A stretch of 64,000 nucleotides of DNA from Dyadobacter bucti. Lineage in GTDB: Bacteria; Bacteroidota; Bacteroidia; Cytophagales; Spirosomataceae. Shown piece after piece: positions 54,224-62,277 of this stretch (positions are counted from its first letter, which is position 1; every line of letters begins with the position of its first letter). The stretch covers positions 558,001-622,000 of the forward strand of contig NZ_SWFP01000005.1 in assembly GCF_005869225.1 (NCBI RefSeq), in the 5' to 3' direction. The translations under genes and the position numbers were made by a program. A model generated the notes under the pieces. The model saw only the letters and a list, made by a program, of their open reading frames with translations. It had not been told where the DNA came from and searched no databases.

Positions 54224-55279
54224 ATGGCAACATCATCCCTGCTTCAATTTACCGGAAAAAGCATTTACTGTGCCCAGGCGGAGGCGCATATCGATCCCTG
54301 GATTCCAGTAGACCGTGCGATCATTACGCATGCACACAGTGATCACGCACGCTGGGGAAGCAGGCATTATCTGGCGCACAAGGATAGCGAACCAATTTTG
54401 AGGCTGCGGCTAGGTCCTGATATTTCGCTGCAAACGGTTGAATATGGGGAGAAATTCGTGATCAACGGGGTGGTTTTTTCGCTGCATCCTGCCGGACATA
54501 TCATTGGTTCGGCCCAGGTCCGGGTGGAATACAAAGGGGAAGTGTGGGTTGCGAGCGGAGATTACAAGCTCGAAGATGATCATTTTGCCAAACCTTTTGA
54601 ACCGGTTAAATGCAATGTATTTATCACGGAATCGACTTTCGGGCTGCCGATCTATAAATGGCAGCCGCAGCAGGAAGTTTTTTCGGAAATAGACAACTGG
54701 TGGCGGCAGAACAAAAACGAGGATAAAGCCAGTGTGCTCATGGGTTATTCGTTGGGAAAAATGCAGCGGATCCTGAAAAATATCGAATTGCAGGACCATG
54801 TGCTGTATGCGCACGGGGCAATTTATACATTAAATGAACGGTTAAGGCAGGCAGGTTTCGATTTGCCGGAACTGACTTTGGTTACCAAAGAAACAGACCG
54901 GAAACTTTTTCGCGGCGCACTGGTACTGGCGCCGCCTTCGGTCGACAGCAGTACCTGGATCAAAAAATTTGCACCTTATTCTTTGGGTTACTGCTCGGGA
55001 TGGATGGCTTTGCGCGGCGCGAAAAACCGGCGGGCCGTGGATCAGGGCTTTGTGCTGAGCGACCATGTCGACTGGCCCGATTTGAATACAGCTGTGAGAG
55101 AATCGGGAGCTGAAAAAGTATATGTTACACACGGTTATACCAGTATTTTTTCCAGATGGCTCAACGAAAACGGGATAGAAGCCGGCGAGGTACATACTAT
55201 GTATGGAAATGAAGATGAAAACGAGGAGGAAGAAGCTGTGCAGGATAATACGGTTGTACCAAACGAGCCAGGGCAATGA
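54224..55279 (+). CDS. Ligase-associated MBL-fold DNA exonuclease
   Basis: A 351-residue metallo-beta-lactamase-fold nuclease of the mRNA 3'-end processing/SNM1-like class. The metal motif THAHSDHARWG provides His36, His38, Asp40 and His41; AGHIIGSAQV and SGDYK are the later metal motifs, and the beta-CASP part includes FITESTFGLP. The C-terminus is a short Glu-rich tail. It overlaps the ATP-dependent ligase gene by 4 nt. This is the first gene of the known exonuclease-ligase-helicase-PdeM repair set. Confidence 0.93.
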   Translation: MATSSLLQFTGKSIYCAQAEAHIDPWIPVDRAIITHAHSDHARWGSRHYLAHKDSEPILRLRLGPDISLQTVEYGEKFVINGVVFSLHPAGHIIGSAQVRVEYKGEVWVASGDYKLEDDHFAKPFEPVKCNVFITESTFGLPIYKWQPQQEVFSEIDNWWRQNKNEDKASVLMGYSLGKMQRILKNIELQDHVLYAHGAIYTLNERLRQAGFDLPELTLVTKETDRKLFRGALVLAPPSVDSSTWIKKFAPYSLGYCSGWMALRGAKNRRAVDQGFVLSDHVDWPDLNTAVRESGAEKVYVTHGYTSIFSRWLNENGIEAGEVHTMYGNEDENEEEEAVQDNTVVPNEPGQ

Positions 55280-56874
55280 AACAATTTGCTGAACTCTTCA
55301 TGAACCTCGACCGTACCAACAAAACCAATGCAAAGGTGGAGTTGATGAAAAATTATTTCCTGACAGCTTCGGACGAGGACAAGCTTTGGGCATTAACATT
55401 GTTCACCGGAAGAAGGCCATCTTTTAAGGTAAACCGCACGCAGGTGAAAGAGTGGGCGGCAGAGGAAGCAGATATCCCGATGTGGCTTTTTCAGGAAAGT
55501 TATCATAGCGTGGGTGATCTGGGAGAGACCATTTCGCTGATCCTGCCGCGAAGCGCAGCAACAGATTCTGACAGATCGCTGACCGAATGGTTCGATTATC
55601 TGCATGCGCTCCCGGCTATGACCGAGGGAGAGAAACGCACTCATATTCTGAATGCATGGGCGCAACTGTCTAAACATGAGACTTTTGTTTTCAATAAATT
55701 GTTAATGGGCAGTTTCCGGATCGGTGTTTCGCAGACATTGGTGGTGCGTGCGCTGGCAGAAGCTACTGAAACCGATTCCAATGTGATCGCGCACCGGATC
55801 ATGGGTCAATGGGATCCTTCGCAGACGACTTTTGAGCAATTGATCCTGGATAAAGGTGAAAATGACAATGCATCGCGGCCTTATCCTTTTTTTCTGGCAT
55901 ATCCTATCGAAGGCGACATATCGGGACTCGGTAATCCCGAAGACTGGTTTGCGGAGTGGAAATGGGACGGTATCCGTTCGCAGATCATTTACCGGAACAA
56001 TGAATTATTCATCTGGACCAGGGGAGAAGAACTGTCTACGGACAAGTTTCCGGAATTGCATTTCCTGAGTTCGGTTTTGCCAAATGGTACGGTTCTGGAT
56101 GGGGAAATTGTGAGTTATTTTGATAACAAGCCTATGCCCTTCAATGTTTTGCAAACGCGGATCGGCCGGAAAAATCTCTCCAAAAAAGTGCTGGAAGAAG
56201 CACCGGTTGCATTTATAGCCTATGATATACTGGAAGCAAATGGTATCGATATCCGGGATTGGCCGCAAAGCCAGAGGCGCGCACAGTTAGAAACAATCCA
56301 CCAGAATGTGCCGGGACAATCTTATTTCAATTTGTCGCCGCTGATCGATTTCAAAGAGTGGAGTGAATTGCATGACCTGCATCCACTTTCCCGGCAAAAT
56401 ATTGCGGAGGGTTTTATGATCAAACGGAAAAGCAGTACTTACCAGGTCGGGCGGAAAAAGGGCGATTGGTGGAAATGGAAGATCAATCCGCTGAGCGTAG
56501 ATGCCGTGCTGATTTACGCTCAAAAAGGCTCCGGGCGCCGGGCTGAGCTTTTTACGGATTATACCTTTGCTGTCTGGGGAGAGGATAAAAAGCTGATCCC
56601 TTTCGCAAAAGCATACTCTGGTCTGACCGACGCTGAAATCGGGCAGGTTGATTATTTTATCAAACGAAATATCCTCGAAAAATTTGGTCCTGTCAGAACG
56701 GTCAAACCCGAGCTGGTTTTTGAAATCGGTTTTGAGGGAATCAACGAATCATCACGGCACAAATCCGGAATAGCAGTCCGTTTTCCGAGAATTTTACGCT
56801 GGCGAAAGGATAAAAAAGCCGAGGAAGCGGATACGCTGGAGAGTTTGAAGGGGATTTTGGAGATGTATAAGTGA
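55276..56874 (+). CDS. ATP-dependent DNA ligase
   Basis: A 532-residue ligase with an N-terminal DNA-binding domain (1-200), the nucleotidyl transferase domain with AEWKWDGIR (nucleophile Lys229), LDGEIVSY, FIAYDIL and the EGFMIKRKSSTYQVGRKKGDWWKWK region split over motifs IV-V, and an OB fold at the end. It seals nicks and works with the co-encoded nuclease and helicase in DNA repair. In typical genomes the helicase gene follows directly; here a 2.2-kb insert separates them. Confidence 0.94.
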   Translation: MKQFAELFMNLDRTNKTNAKVELMKNYFLTASDEDKLWALTLFTGRRPSFKVNRTQVKEWAAEEADIPMWLFQESYHSVGDLGETISLILPRSAATDSDRSLTEWFDYLHALPAMTEGEKRTHILNAWAQLSKHETFVFNKLLMGSFRIGVSQTLVVRALAEATETDSNVIAHRIMGQWDPSQTTFEQLILDKGENDNASRPYPFFLAYPIEGDISGLGNPEDWFAEWKWDGIRSQIIYRNNELFIWTRGEELSTDKFPELHFLSSVLPNGTVLDGEIVSYFDNKPMPFNVLQTRIGRKNLSKKVLEEAPVAFIAYDILEANGIDIRDWPQSQRRAQLETIHQNVPGQSYFNLSPLIDFKEWSELHDLHPLSRQNIAEGFMIKRKSSTYQVGRKKGDWWKWKINPLSVDAVLIYAQKGSGRRAELFTDYTFAVWGEDKKLIPFAKAYSGLTDAEIGQVDYFIKRNILEKFGPVRTVKPELVFEIGFEGINESSRHKSGIAVRFPRILRWRKDKKAEEADTLESLKGILEMYK

Positions 56875-56892
56875 TAACTTGGGGTAGAGAAA

Positions 56893-56929
56893 GTCTGCAA
56901 ATTTAACATTTAATGTTAAATTTGCAGAC
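56893..56929. promoter_or_regulatory. Perfect 37-nt palindrome abutting the first AAA_14 ATPase start
   Basis: Arms GTCTGCAAATTTAACATT (56893-56910) and its exact complement (56912-56929) flank a single central T. The ATG of the ATPase gene is the next base. The right arm holds TAAATTTG (56917-56924), a match to the TAnnTTTG promoter element, so the palindrome overlaps its own promoter and the transcript would be leaderless. It could be an operator for autoregulation, a terminator for the ligase gene, or a recognition site of the element. Confidence 0.75.
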
Positions 56930-58102
56930 ATGATACAGCGAAGGCTCGAGAGTAAAATTATGGAGGCTTTGAAAAGAAGCCCCGCAGTAGCCCTCATGGG
57001 CCCACGTCAAGTTGGAAAAACGACCATCGCTTTGGATGTCGCCGAAAAAATATTGGCCGTCTACCTTGATTTGGAAAGCAAAGCGGACTTTGAAAAGGTT
57101 CTAGACATCAGAATTTTTCATCGGGGAAATCGAGAAAAGCTTATCATACTGGATGAAGTACAGAAACTACCTGAATTATTTGCCGAACTACGTGGAGTGA
57201 TAGACCAGGAGCGACGAAGCGGAAACAAGTTTGGTCTGTTTCTTTTTCTGGGATCTGCATCCATGGATCTTTTACAGCAATCTGGCGAGTCGTTGGCTGG
57301 AAGAATCACATATTTGGAACTTCATCCTATCGATACTCTCGAATACACAGGTAATGATCCTGAGAAAATTAATACACTTTGGTTACGTGGAGGATTTCCA
57401 GAAAGTCTTCTTGCTGATTCGGATAGGAGTAGTTTGGAGTGGCGACTGAATTTCGTAAAAACATATCTCGAACGTGATATCCCACAGCTAGGCCCCAGAA
57501 TACCCGCTGCTACACTGGAAAGATTTTGGACAATGCTTACTCATAATCAAGGAAGTATTTTCAATGCTTCCCACCTAGCTAGAAACCTGGACGTTTCAAG
57601 CATGACAATTGGAAGGTATTTAGATTTAATGACGGATTTACTGTTGGTAAGAAGATTAAAGCCCTGGACTTATAACACAGGTAAACGCTTAATACGAAGT
57701 CCGAAGGTATATGTGAGAGATAGTGGAATTGTACATGCCCTTCTTAATATTGAGAATTATAATAATTTGCTTGGACATCCTGTTGTTGGACAAAGCTGGG
57801 AAGGTTTTGTTATAGAAAATGTAATGAGTGTATTGAACTCCCGGGCACAAGCATACTATTATGGAAGTCCCGGAGGCGCTGAAATCGATCTTGTTCTTGA
57901 ATTCGCGGATGGGGAGACTTGGGCAATTGAGATCAAAAGGAGTTCATCGCCTAAATTATCCAAAGGGTTTTATATTGCATGCGAAGATCTTAAGCCTGAC
58001 AAAAAATTTGTAATCTATTCAGGGACAGATACTTTTCCGATGGCAGAGGACGTGACTGCAATACCTTTATATGGTCTGATGAATGAAATTGTCGGCCGTT
58101 GA
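56930..58102 (+). CDS. AAA_14 ATPase with DUF4143 (nuclease-like) C-terminal domain, copy 1
   Basis: A 390-residue protein: Walker A MGPRQVGKTT (23-32), Walker B LIILDEVQKL (about 71-80), sensor GSASMDLL, then a winged-helix-like stretch (NASHLARNLDVSSMTIGRYLDLM) and a DUF4143 domain. The latter ends with GGAEIDLVLE and WAIEIKRS, the spacing of a PD-(D/E)xK nuclease core. Such proteins are common and often multicopy in Bacteroidota and archaea, and their cellular role is not established. Starts immediately after a long palindrome. Only distantly similar to copy 2 at 62.3 kb. Confidence 0.9.
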   Translation: MIQRRLESKIMEALKRSPAVALMGPRQVGKTTIALDVAEKILAVYLDLESKADFEKVLDIRIFHRGNREKLIILDEVQKLPELFAELRGVIDQERRSGNKFGLFLFLGSASMDLLQQSGESLAGRITYLELHPIDTLEYTGNDPEKINTLWLRGGFPESLLADSDRSSLEWRLNFVKTYLERDIPQLGPRIPAATLERFWTMLTHNQGSIFNASHLARNLDVSSMTIGRYLDLMTDLLLVRRLKPWTYNTGKRLIRSPKVYVRDSGIVHALLNIENYNNLLGHPVVGQSWEGFVIENVMSVLNSRAQAYYYGSPGGAEIDLVLEFADGETWAIEIKRSSSPKLSKGFYIACEDLKPDKKFVIYSGTDTFPMAEDVTAIPLYGLMNEIVGR

Positions 58103-58134
58103 AAAGTAAGCACATTTGTCAAAAACAAGTGAAT

Positions 58135-58332
58135 ATGGAAAATGATTTAACCAGAATAGTAACCGATGAGGCAATTTGCAACGGAAAGCCGGTGATCAGA
58201 GGTTATCGGATTACAGTCCAAACGATCTTGGGATATTTGACAGCAGGCGAAAGCGAAGAGGACATTATAGAAGCGTATCCTTTTTTGGAAGAAGCAGATA
58301 TAAAAGCTTGTGTACAATATGCTAATCAATGA
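58135..58332 (+). CDS. DUF433-family protein, antitoxin-like
   Basis: A 65-residue protein matching DUF433: ICNGKPVIRGYRITVQTIL, then EDIIEAYPFLEEADIKACVQYA. In many genomes DUF433 is paired with a DUF5615 PIN-like protein in a proposed toxin-antitoxin pair; here no such partner follows, since the next sequence is the convergent end of a VapC remnant 5 nt away. The frame extends to a TTG at 58099, overlapping the ATPase stop, but the ATG at 58135 gives the usual family start. Confidence 0.85.
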   Translation: MENDLTRIVTDEAICNGKPVIRGYRITVQTILGYLTAGESEEDIIEAYPFLEEADIKACVQYANQ

Positions 58333-58337
58333 GATTT

Positions 58338-58732
58338 TCACCACACCACTTCAACCAGCTCATTGTAATAACCAAATTTTTCATCGGCTGAAATGATGAT
58401 CAATTTTTCTGAGAATGCGGTTGCCAGAATAAGTCGGTCAAAGGGATCTCCATGATTAGGAAGAAGAGGTACTATTTCATAATTATCAAGATGTTCACTC
58501 CTTATTGGCAATATAGTTATGCCAATTCTTTCAATTTCGGAGATGTAATCTTTGATAGGCCTCTGTAATTCGAGTTTGCCGATTTTCTTTTTTATAGCAA
58601 TCTCAAAAAAGGAAACAATGCTGACGTAGCAGGGGAAGCCTTGGTTGGAAACTATTTTTCGGCTGATGCAAATAGCCGGTTTTCTTCGTCAAGAGCCCAA
58701 AGAATTACGTGTGTATCTAGCAGATATGCCAT
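58338..58732 (-). pseudogene. VapC-family PIN-domain toxin, frameshifted
   Basis: The minus strand starts MAYLLDTHVILWALDEENRLF, the PIN-domain start with its first catalytic Asp, then meets a TAG after SAEK. In the next frame the sequence goes on as KIVSNQGFPCYVSIVSFFEIAIKKKIGKLEL, with FFEIAIK as the second acidic motif, then HGDPFDRLILATA, the third, to a TGA at 58338. One A is missing from the A-run at about 58655, so the toxin should be inactive. The start overlaps the antitoxin stop (TAATG). Either a real inactivation or a sequencing error. Confidence 0.82.
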
Positions 58733-58947
58733 TACATGTAATCTTTTAAATCATCGATCGGGTCGTTAAAGTCATCAGACATTTTAATAGTACCCTTCAT
58801 TGTGCCCAGTGGGCGCTTATTTAACGACGTGGACGGATCAGTCTCTTCCATAAAAGTTACCAGAACTTTCGTTTTTTTCTTTAATGGTGGTGTTTCTTTA
58901 AAGAAAACCTGGCCACCCTCGTATATACCTTCAATCGTTGTCAACAT
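58732..58947 (-). CDS. VapB-like antitoxin (DUF2281-type)
   Basis: A 71-residue protein: an N-terminal beta segment TTIEGIYEGGQVFFKETPPLKKKTKVLVTF, as in AbrB/DUF2281-like antitoxins, then an acidic disordered tail (DDFNDPIDDLKDYM) of the type that wraps a PIN toxin. Its stop overlaps the toxin start by one base, which fits a translationally coupled TA pair. The toxin gene is frameshifted. The pair is antisense to the surrounding repair genes. Confidence 0.8.
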   Translation of the reverse strand: MLTTIEGIYEGGQVFFKETPPLKKKTKVLVTFMEETDPSTSLNKRPLGTMKGTIKMSDDFNDPIDDLKDYM

Positions 58948-59106
58948 ATTCTTATTGTTTGAGGCTTTAACAAATATACCAAGTTTCAGAGATTAGTGTA
59001 GGGGATATTTGATTAACCATTTGATAAGATGGAACAGAATTTATGTATTAATCTTTATTATTAAGAATTAAAGCAGACAGTCAATCATTCATCCCCAAAT
59101 AACCCT

Positions 59107-61569
59107 TTGACAAAATCCCGCGGACATATCGTTGCTGAGCAATGGTTTAAAGATAAAAACTGGAAATGGGCGGCTTTTCAAAAAGAGGCTGCTGCTGCTT
59201 ATCTGGCAGGGAAGAGCGGGCTGGTGAATGCGCCGACAGGCAGCGGGAAAACGTATTCTCTGTGGGTGCCGATCCTGATCAGGCATATTAATTCAAAACC
59301 TAAAAAGCCGCTCAAAACTTCCAAGGGATTGCAGGTGCTCTGGATCACGCCGTTGCGGGCACTATCCAAAGACCTTTTCAGAAATATGGAAATGGCTGCG
59401 CTGGAAATGAACCTGACGTGGCGGGTGGGAATCCGGACCGGGGATACCGGCACAAAAGAACGTACCACCCAAAAAAAGCAAATGCCCGATGCACTCATCA
59501 TCACACCGGAAAGCCTGCACATTCTTTTTGCCCAAAAAAACAGTTCTGAAATTTTTAAAAACCTCCATACCGTTGTCATCGACGAGTGGCATGAGCTGAT
59601 GGGCAGCAAACGGGGAACGCAAACGGAACTGGCACTGGCCAGGCTGCGAAGCATTAATCCCGGACTTCAGACATGGGGTATATCCGCAACGATCGGAAAT
59701 CTGGATGAGGCTCGGAAGGTGCTGCTGGGTATGAAGGCTGATGTGGCGGATTCCGTGGTGGTGAAGGCTAAAAACAATAAGAAAATCATCGTCGAAAGCA
59801 TTATTCCGGAAAAGGTGGAGACGCTTCCGTGGTCGGGGTATATGGGCACGCGGCTGGTCGATAATGTGGTTAAAATTGTCAAGGAAGGCAAAACTACTTT
59901 GCTTTTTACCAATACCCGGTCGCAAACGGAGATCTGGTACCGGACGATCATCGACAGGTATCCGGAGTTCGCCGGGATTATGGCGCTGCACCATGCGTCG
60001 CTGGACCGGGAGTTAAGAGATTGGGTGGAAGAATCGCTGCATAATGAGAAATTGAAACTGGTGATTTGTACTGCCAGTCTGGATTTGGGCGTGGATTTCC
60101 GGCCGGTGGAGACCGTTATCCAGGTTGGAAGCCCTAAGAGTATCTCACGTTTTGTACAGCGTGCGGGCAGGAGCGGGCACCAACCGGGAGCTGCGAGTAA
60201 AATATATTTTTGCCCAACCAATTCACTGGAACTGATCGAGGCAGTTTCGCTGCGTGAAGGTGTTGAAAAGAATATCCTGGAAGACCGTCCGCCGGTTATT
60301 CAGGCATTTGATGTGCTGGCACAATGGATGATTACGCTGGCGGTAGGAGAGGGTTTTGGCGAGGCACAACTGTTTGAAGAAGTGCGGGATGCATACGGTT
60401 ATCAGTTTATCAATCGGGAAGAGTGGGAGTGGCTTTTGGGCTACATCACGACCGGGAGTTCGTCGCTCACGGTTTATGATGAATATAAAAAAGTGGAAAG
60501 GATCGATGGCCGTTACAAAGTAACCAGCCGAAGAATCGCCCACAGGCACATGCTGAGTATGGGTACCATCGTTTCCGAGACTTCGCTTACCGTGAAATTA
60601 CAGAATGGAAGATATCTGGGATCGGTGGAAGAATCATTTGCTACACGCATGAAAGAAGGCGACGTTTTTGTATTCGCGGGTATGACCGTGGAATTTATAA
60701 GGATCCACGAAATGACAGTGACGGTTAAAAAAGCCGAGGGGAAAAGAGGTTTTCTGGTTCGCTGGGCGGGCGGGCGAATGCCGCTTTCTTCGCAGCTTTC
60801 GGCATTTATCCGCGAGCGGCTTTCAGATGCACTCGAAAATCCGTTAAAAGAAAAGGAACTGGCCAAATTGCAGCCGCTGTTATCGTTGCAACAGGAACGC
60901 TCCATTATTCCACGTCAGAACGAATTGCTGATCGAACAGTGCGAAACGCGGGAGGGGCACCATATCTTTATTTTTCCGTTTGAGGGGCGTTTGGTGCATG
61001 AAGGAATGTCCATTATCCTGGCTTACCGGATCAGTAAGCTCCAGCCGATCACTTTTTCAGTGGCGATGAACGATTATGGTTTTGAATTGCTGAGCGACCA
61101 ATATGTGGACTTGGAATCGGTTTTAAAAGAAACCGACTTATTTTCGATTAAACATCTCGTGGATGACATTTACCAGAGCGTGAATGCCACTGAAATGGCG
61201 AAACGGAAATTCAGGGAAATTTCAGCGATTGCCGGACTGATGTTTCAGGGGTATCCAGGTAAATACATGAAAACGAGACAGTTGCAAGCATCTAGCTCGC
61301 TTTTGTTTACTGTGATGAGCAAATATGAGGATAATAATTTGCTGGTAAAGCAGGCTTACCAGGAAGTGTTGACTTACCAATTGGAGGAAGTAAGGATGCG
61401 TATGGCGCTGGACCGGATCGCGACTCAAAAAATAATCATCAAAAAAACGAAAAAACCAACCCCGCTTTCGTTTCCGATTATGGTAGACAGGCTGAGGGAA
61501 CAATTAACCTCCGAAAAGCTGGACGACAGGATCCAGAAAATGATCAAACAGTATAGTGATGCAGATTGA
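59107..61569 (+). CDS. Ligase-associated DEXH helicase, Lhr-type
   Basis: An 820-residue superfamily 2 helicase: Walker A NAPTGSGKT (41-49), DEWH (159-162), ISATIGN, TNTRSQTE, and QRAGRSGH as motif VI, followed by a winged-helix and Lhr core (up to about 780). It translocates on single-stranded DNA and unwinds 3'-tailed duplexes. No ATG lies between the upstream in-frame stop (59062) and the conserved N-terminus, so TTG at 59107 is the likely start. Overlaps pdeM by 11 nt. Separated from its usual neighbour, the ligase gene, by the ATPase/DUF433/VapBC insert. Confidence 0.94.
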   Translation: MTKSRGHIVAEQWFKDKNWKWAAFQKEAAAAYLAGKSGLVNAPTGSGKTYSLWVPILIRHINSKPKKPLKTSKGLQVLWITPLRALSKDLFRNMEMAALEMNLTWRVGIRTGDTGTKERTTQKKQMPDALIITPESLHILFAQKNSSEIFKNLHTVVIDEWHELMGSKRGTQTELALARLRSINPGLQTWGISATIGNLDEARKVLLGMKADVADSVVVKAKNNKKIIVESIIPEKVETLPWSGYMGTRLVDNVVKIVKEGKTTLLFTNTRSQTEIWYRTIIDRYPEFAGIMALHHASLDRELRDWVEESLHNEKLKLVICTASLDLGVDFRPVETVIQVGSPKSISRFVQRAGRSGHQPGAASKIYFCPTNSLELIEAVSLREGVEKNILEDRPPVIQAFDVLAQWMITLAVGEGFGEAQLFEEVRDAYGYQFINREEWEWLLGYITTGSSSLTVYDEYKKVERIDGRYKVTSRRIAHRHMLSMGTIVSETSLTVKLQNGRYLGSVEESFATRMKEGDVFVFAGMTVEFIRIHEMTVTVKKAEGKRGFLVRWAGGRMPLSSQLSAFIRERLSDALENPLKEKELAKLQPLLSLQQERSIIPRQNELLIEQCETREGHHIFIFPFEGRLVHEGMSIILAYRISKLQPITFSVAMNDYGFELLSDQYVDLESVLKETDLFSIKHLVDDIYQSVNATEMAKRKFREISAIAGLMFQGYPGKYMKTRQLQASSSLLFTVMSKYEDNNLLVKQAYQEVLTYQLEEVRMRMALDRIATQKIIIKKTKKPTPLSFPIMVDRLREQLTSEKLDDRIQKMIKQYSDAD

Positions 61570-62200
61570 AATCAGGGGAAACCATTTTTTACTATTAACA
61601 CAAAGGGCCATTTTCTGGCAGGAAACACAGACTTTACTCATCGGCGATCTGCACCTTGGCAAAATAACCCATTTCAGGAAGGAAGGCATTGCAATACCGA
61701 ACAATGCAGCCGGAAACAATTTTGAAAGACTTGACGAAATTGTAAAAAATACCGGAGCTACGCGGATCATTTTTCTGGGGGATCTTTTCCATAACAAATA
61801 CAATTCAGAGTGGGAAACTTTCCGGGAGTGGCGCGCGCAACATCATTATATCGAAATGATTATCGTAATTGGCAACCATGATATTTTGCCAGTCAGCTTG
61901 TTTCTGGAAAGTGATATGCAGGTATATCAGACCGATTACGAGGAGGGGGATTTTATTTTCACCCACCACCCGAAAGTGGAGCTGGACGGCAGTAAATTCG
62001 TTTTTGCAGGCCATGTGCACCCGGTTTTTACTACTTATGGAAGAGGGCGGCAAAGCCTGCGGCTCCCTTGTTTTGTAGTAGACAACCACCAGGCCATATT
62101 ACCCAGTTTTGGCGTTTTTACAGGTGGTTTTCAAATGGATCTGGCAGAGGAGCGGAAGATTTATATCACTACGGAAACGAAGGTATTTTCGGTTTGCTAG
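61559..62200 (+). CDS. pdeM: Ligase-associated DNA phosphoesterase PdeM
   Basis: A 213-residue calcineurin-like metallophosphoesterase. The metal-site motifs are complete: GDLHLGK, FLGDLFHNK, IGNHD, FTHHPK and FAGHVHP. It is the fourth member of the repair set with exonuclease, ligase and helicase, as known for PdeM. The start at ATG 61559 overlaps the helicase end; a GTG directly before it is also in frame. A palindrome follows 15 nt after the stop and can terminate the operon. Confidence 0.93.
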   Translation: MQIEIRGNHFLLLTQRAIFWQETQTLLIGDLHLGKITHFRKEGIAIPNNAAGNNFERLDEIVKNTGATRIIFLGDLFHNKYNSEWETFREWRAQHHYIEMIIVIGNHDILPVSLFLESDMQVYQTDYEEGDFIFTHHPKVELDGSKFVFAGHVHPVFTTYGRGRQSLRLPCFVVDNHQAILPSFGVFTGGFQMDLAEERKIYITTETKVFSVC

Positions 62201-62215
62201 CTTAAAGTTGCTCGG

Positions 62216-62262
62216 AAAAACCGGAAAAATATGGAATCTGATTCCATATTTTTCCGGTTTTT
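62216..62262. promoter_or_regulatory. Perfect 47-nt palindrome before the second AAA_14 ATPase
   Basis: Two exact 23-bp arms (62216-62238 and 62240-62262) around a single T; the core reads CCGGAAAAATATGGAATC on the left. It starts 15 nt after the pdeM stop and ends 15 nt before the ATPase ATG. With its T5 tail it can act as a terminator in both directions. A TATGTTTG box (62267-62274) lies between it and the ATG. It has the same design as the palindrome before copy 1, but a different sequence. Confidence 0.75.
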
Positions 62263-62277
62263 GATGTATGTTTGACT

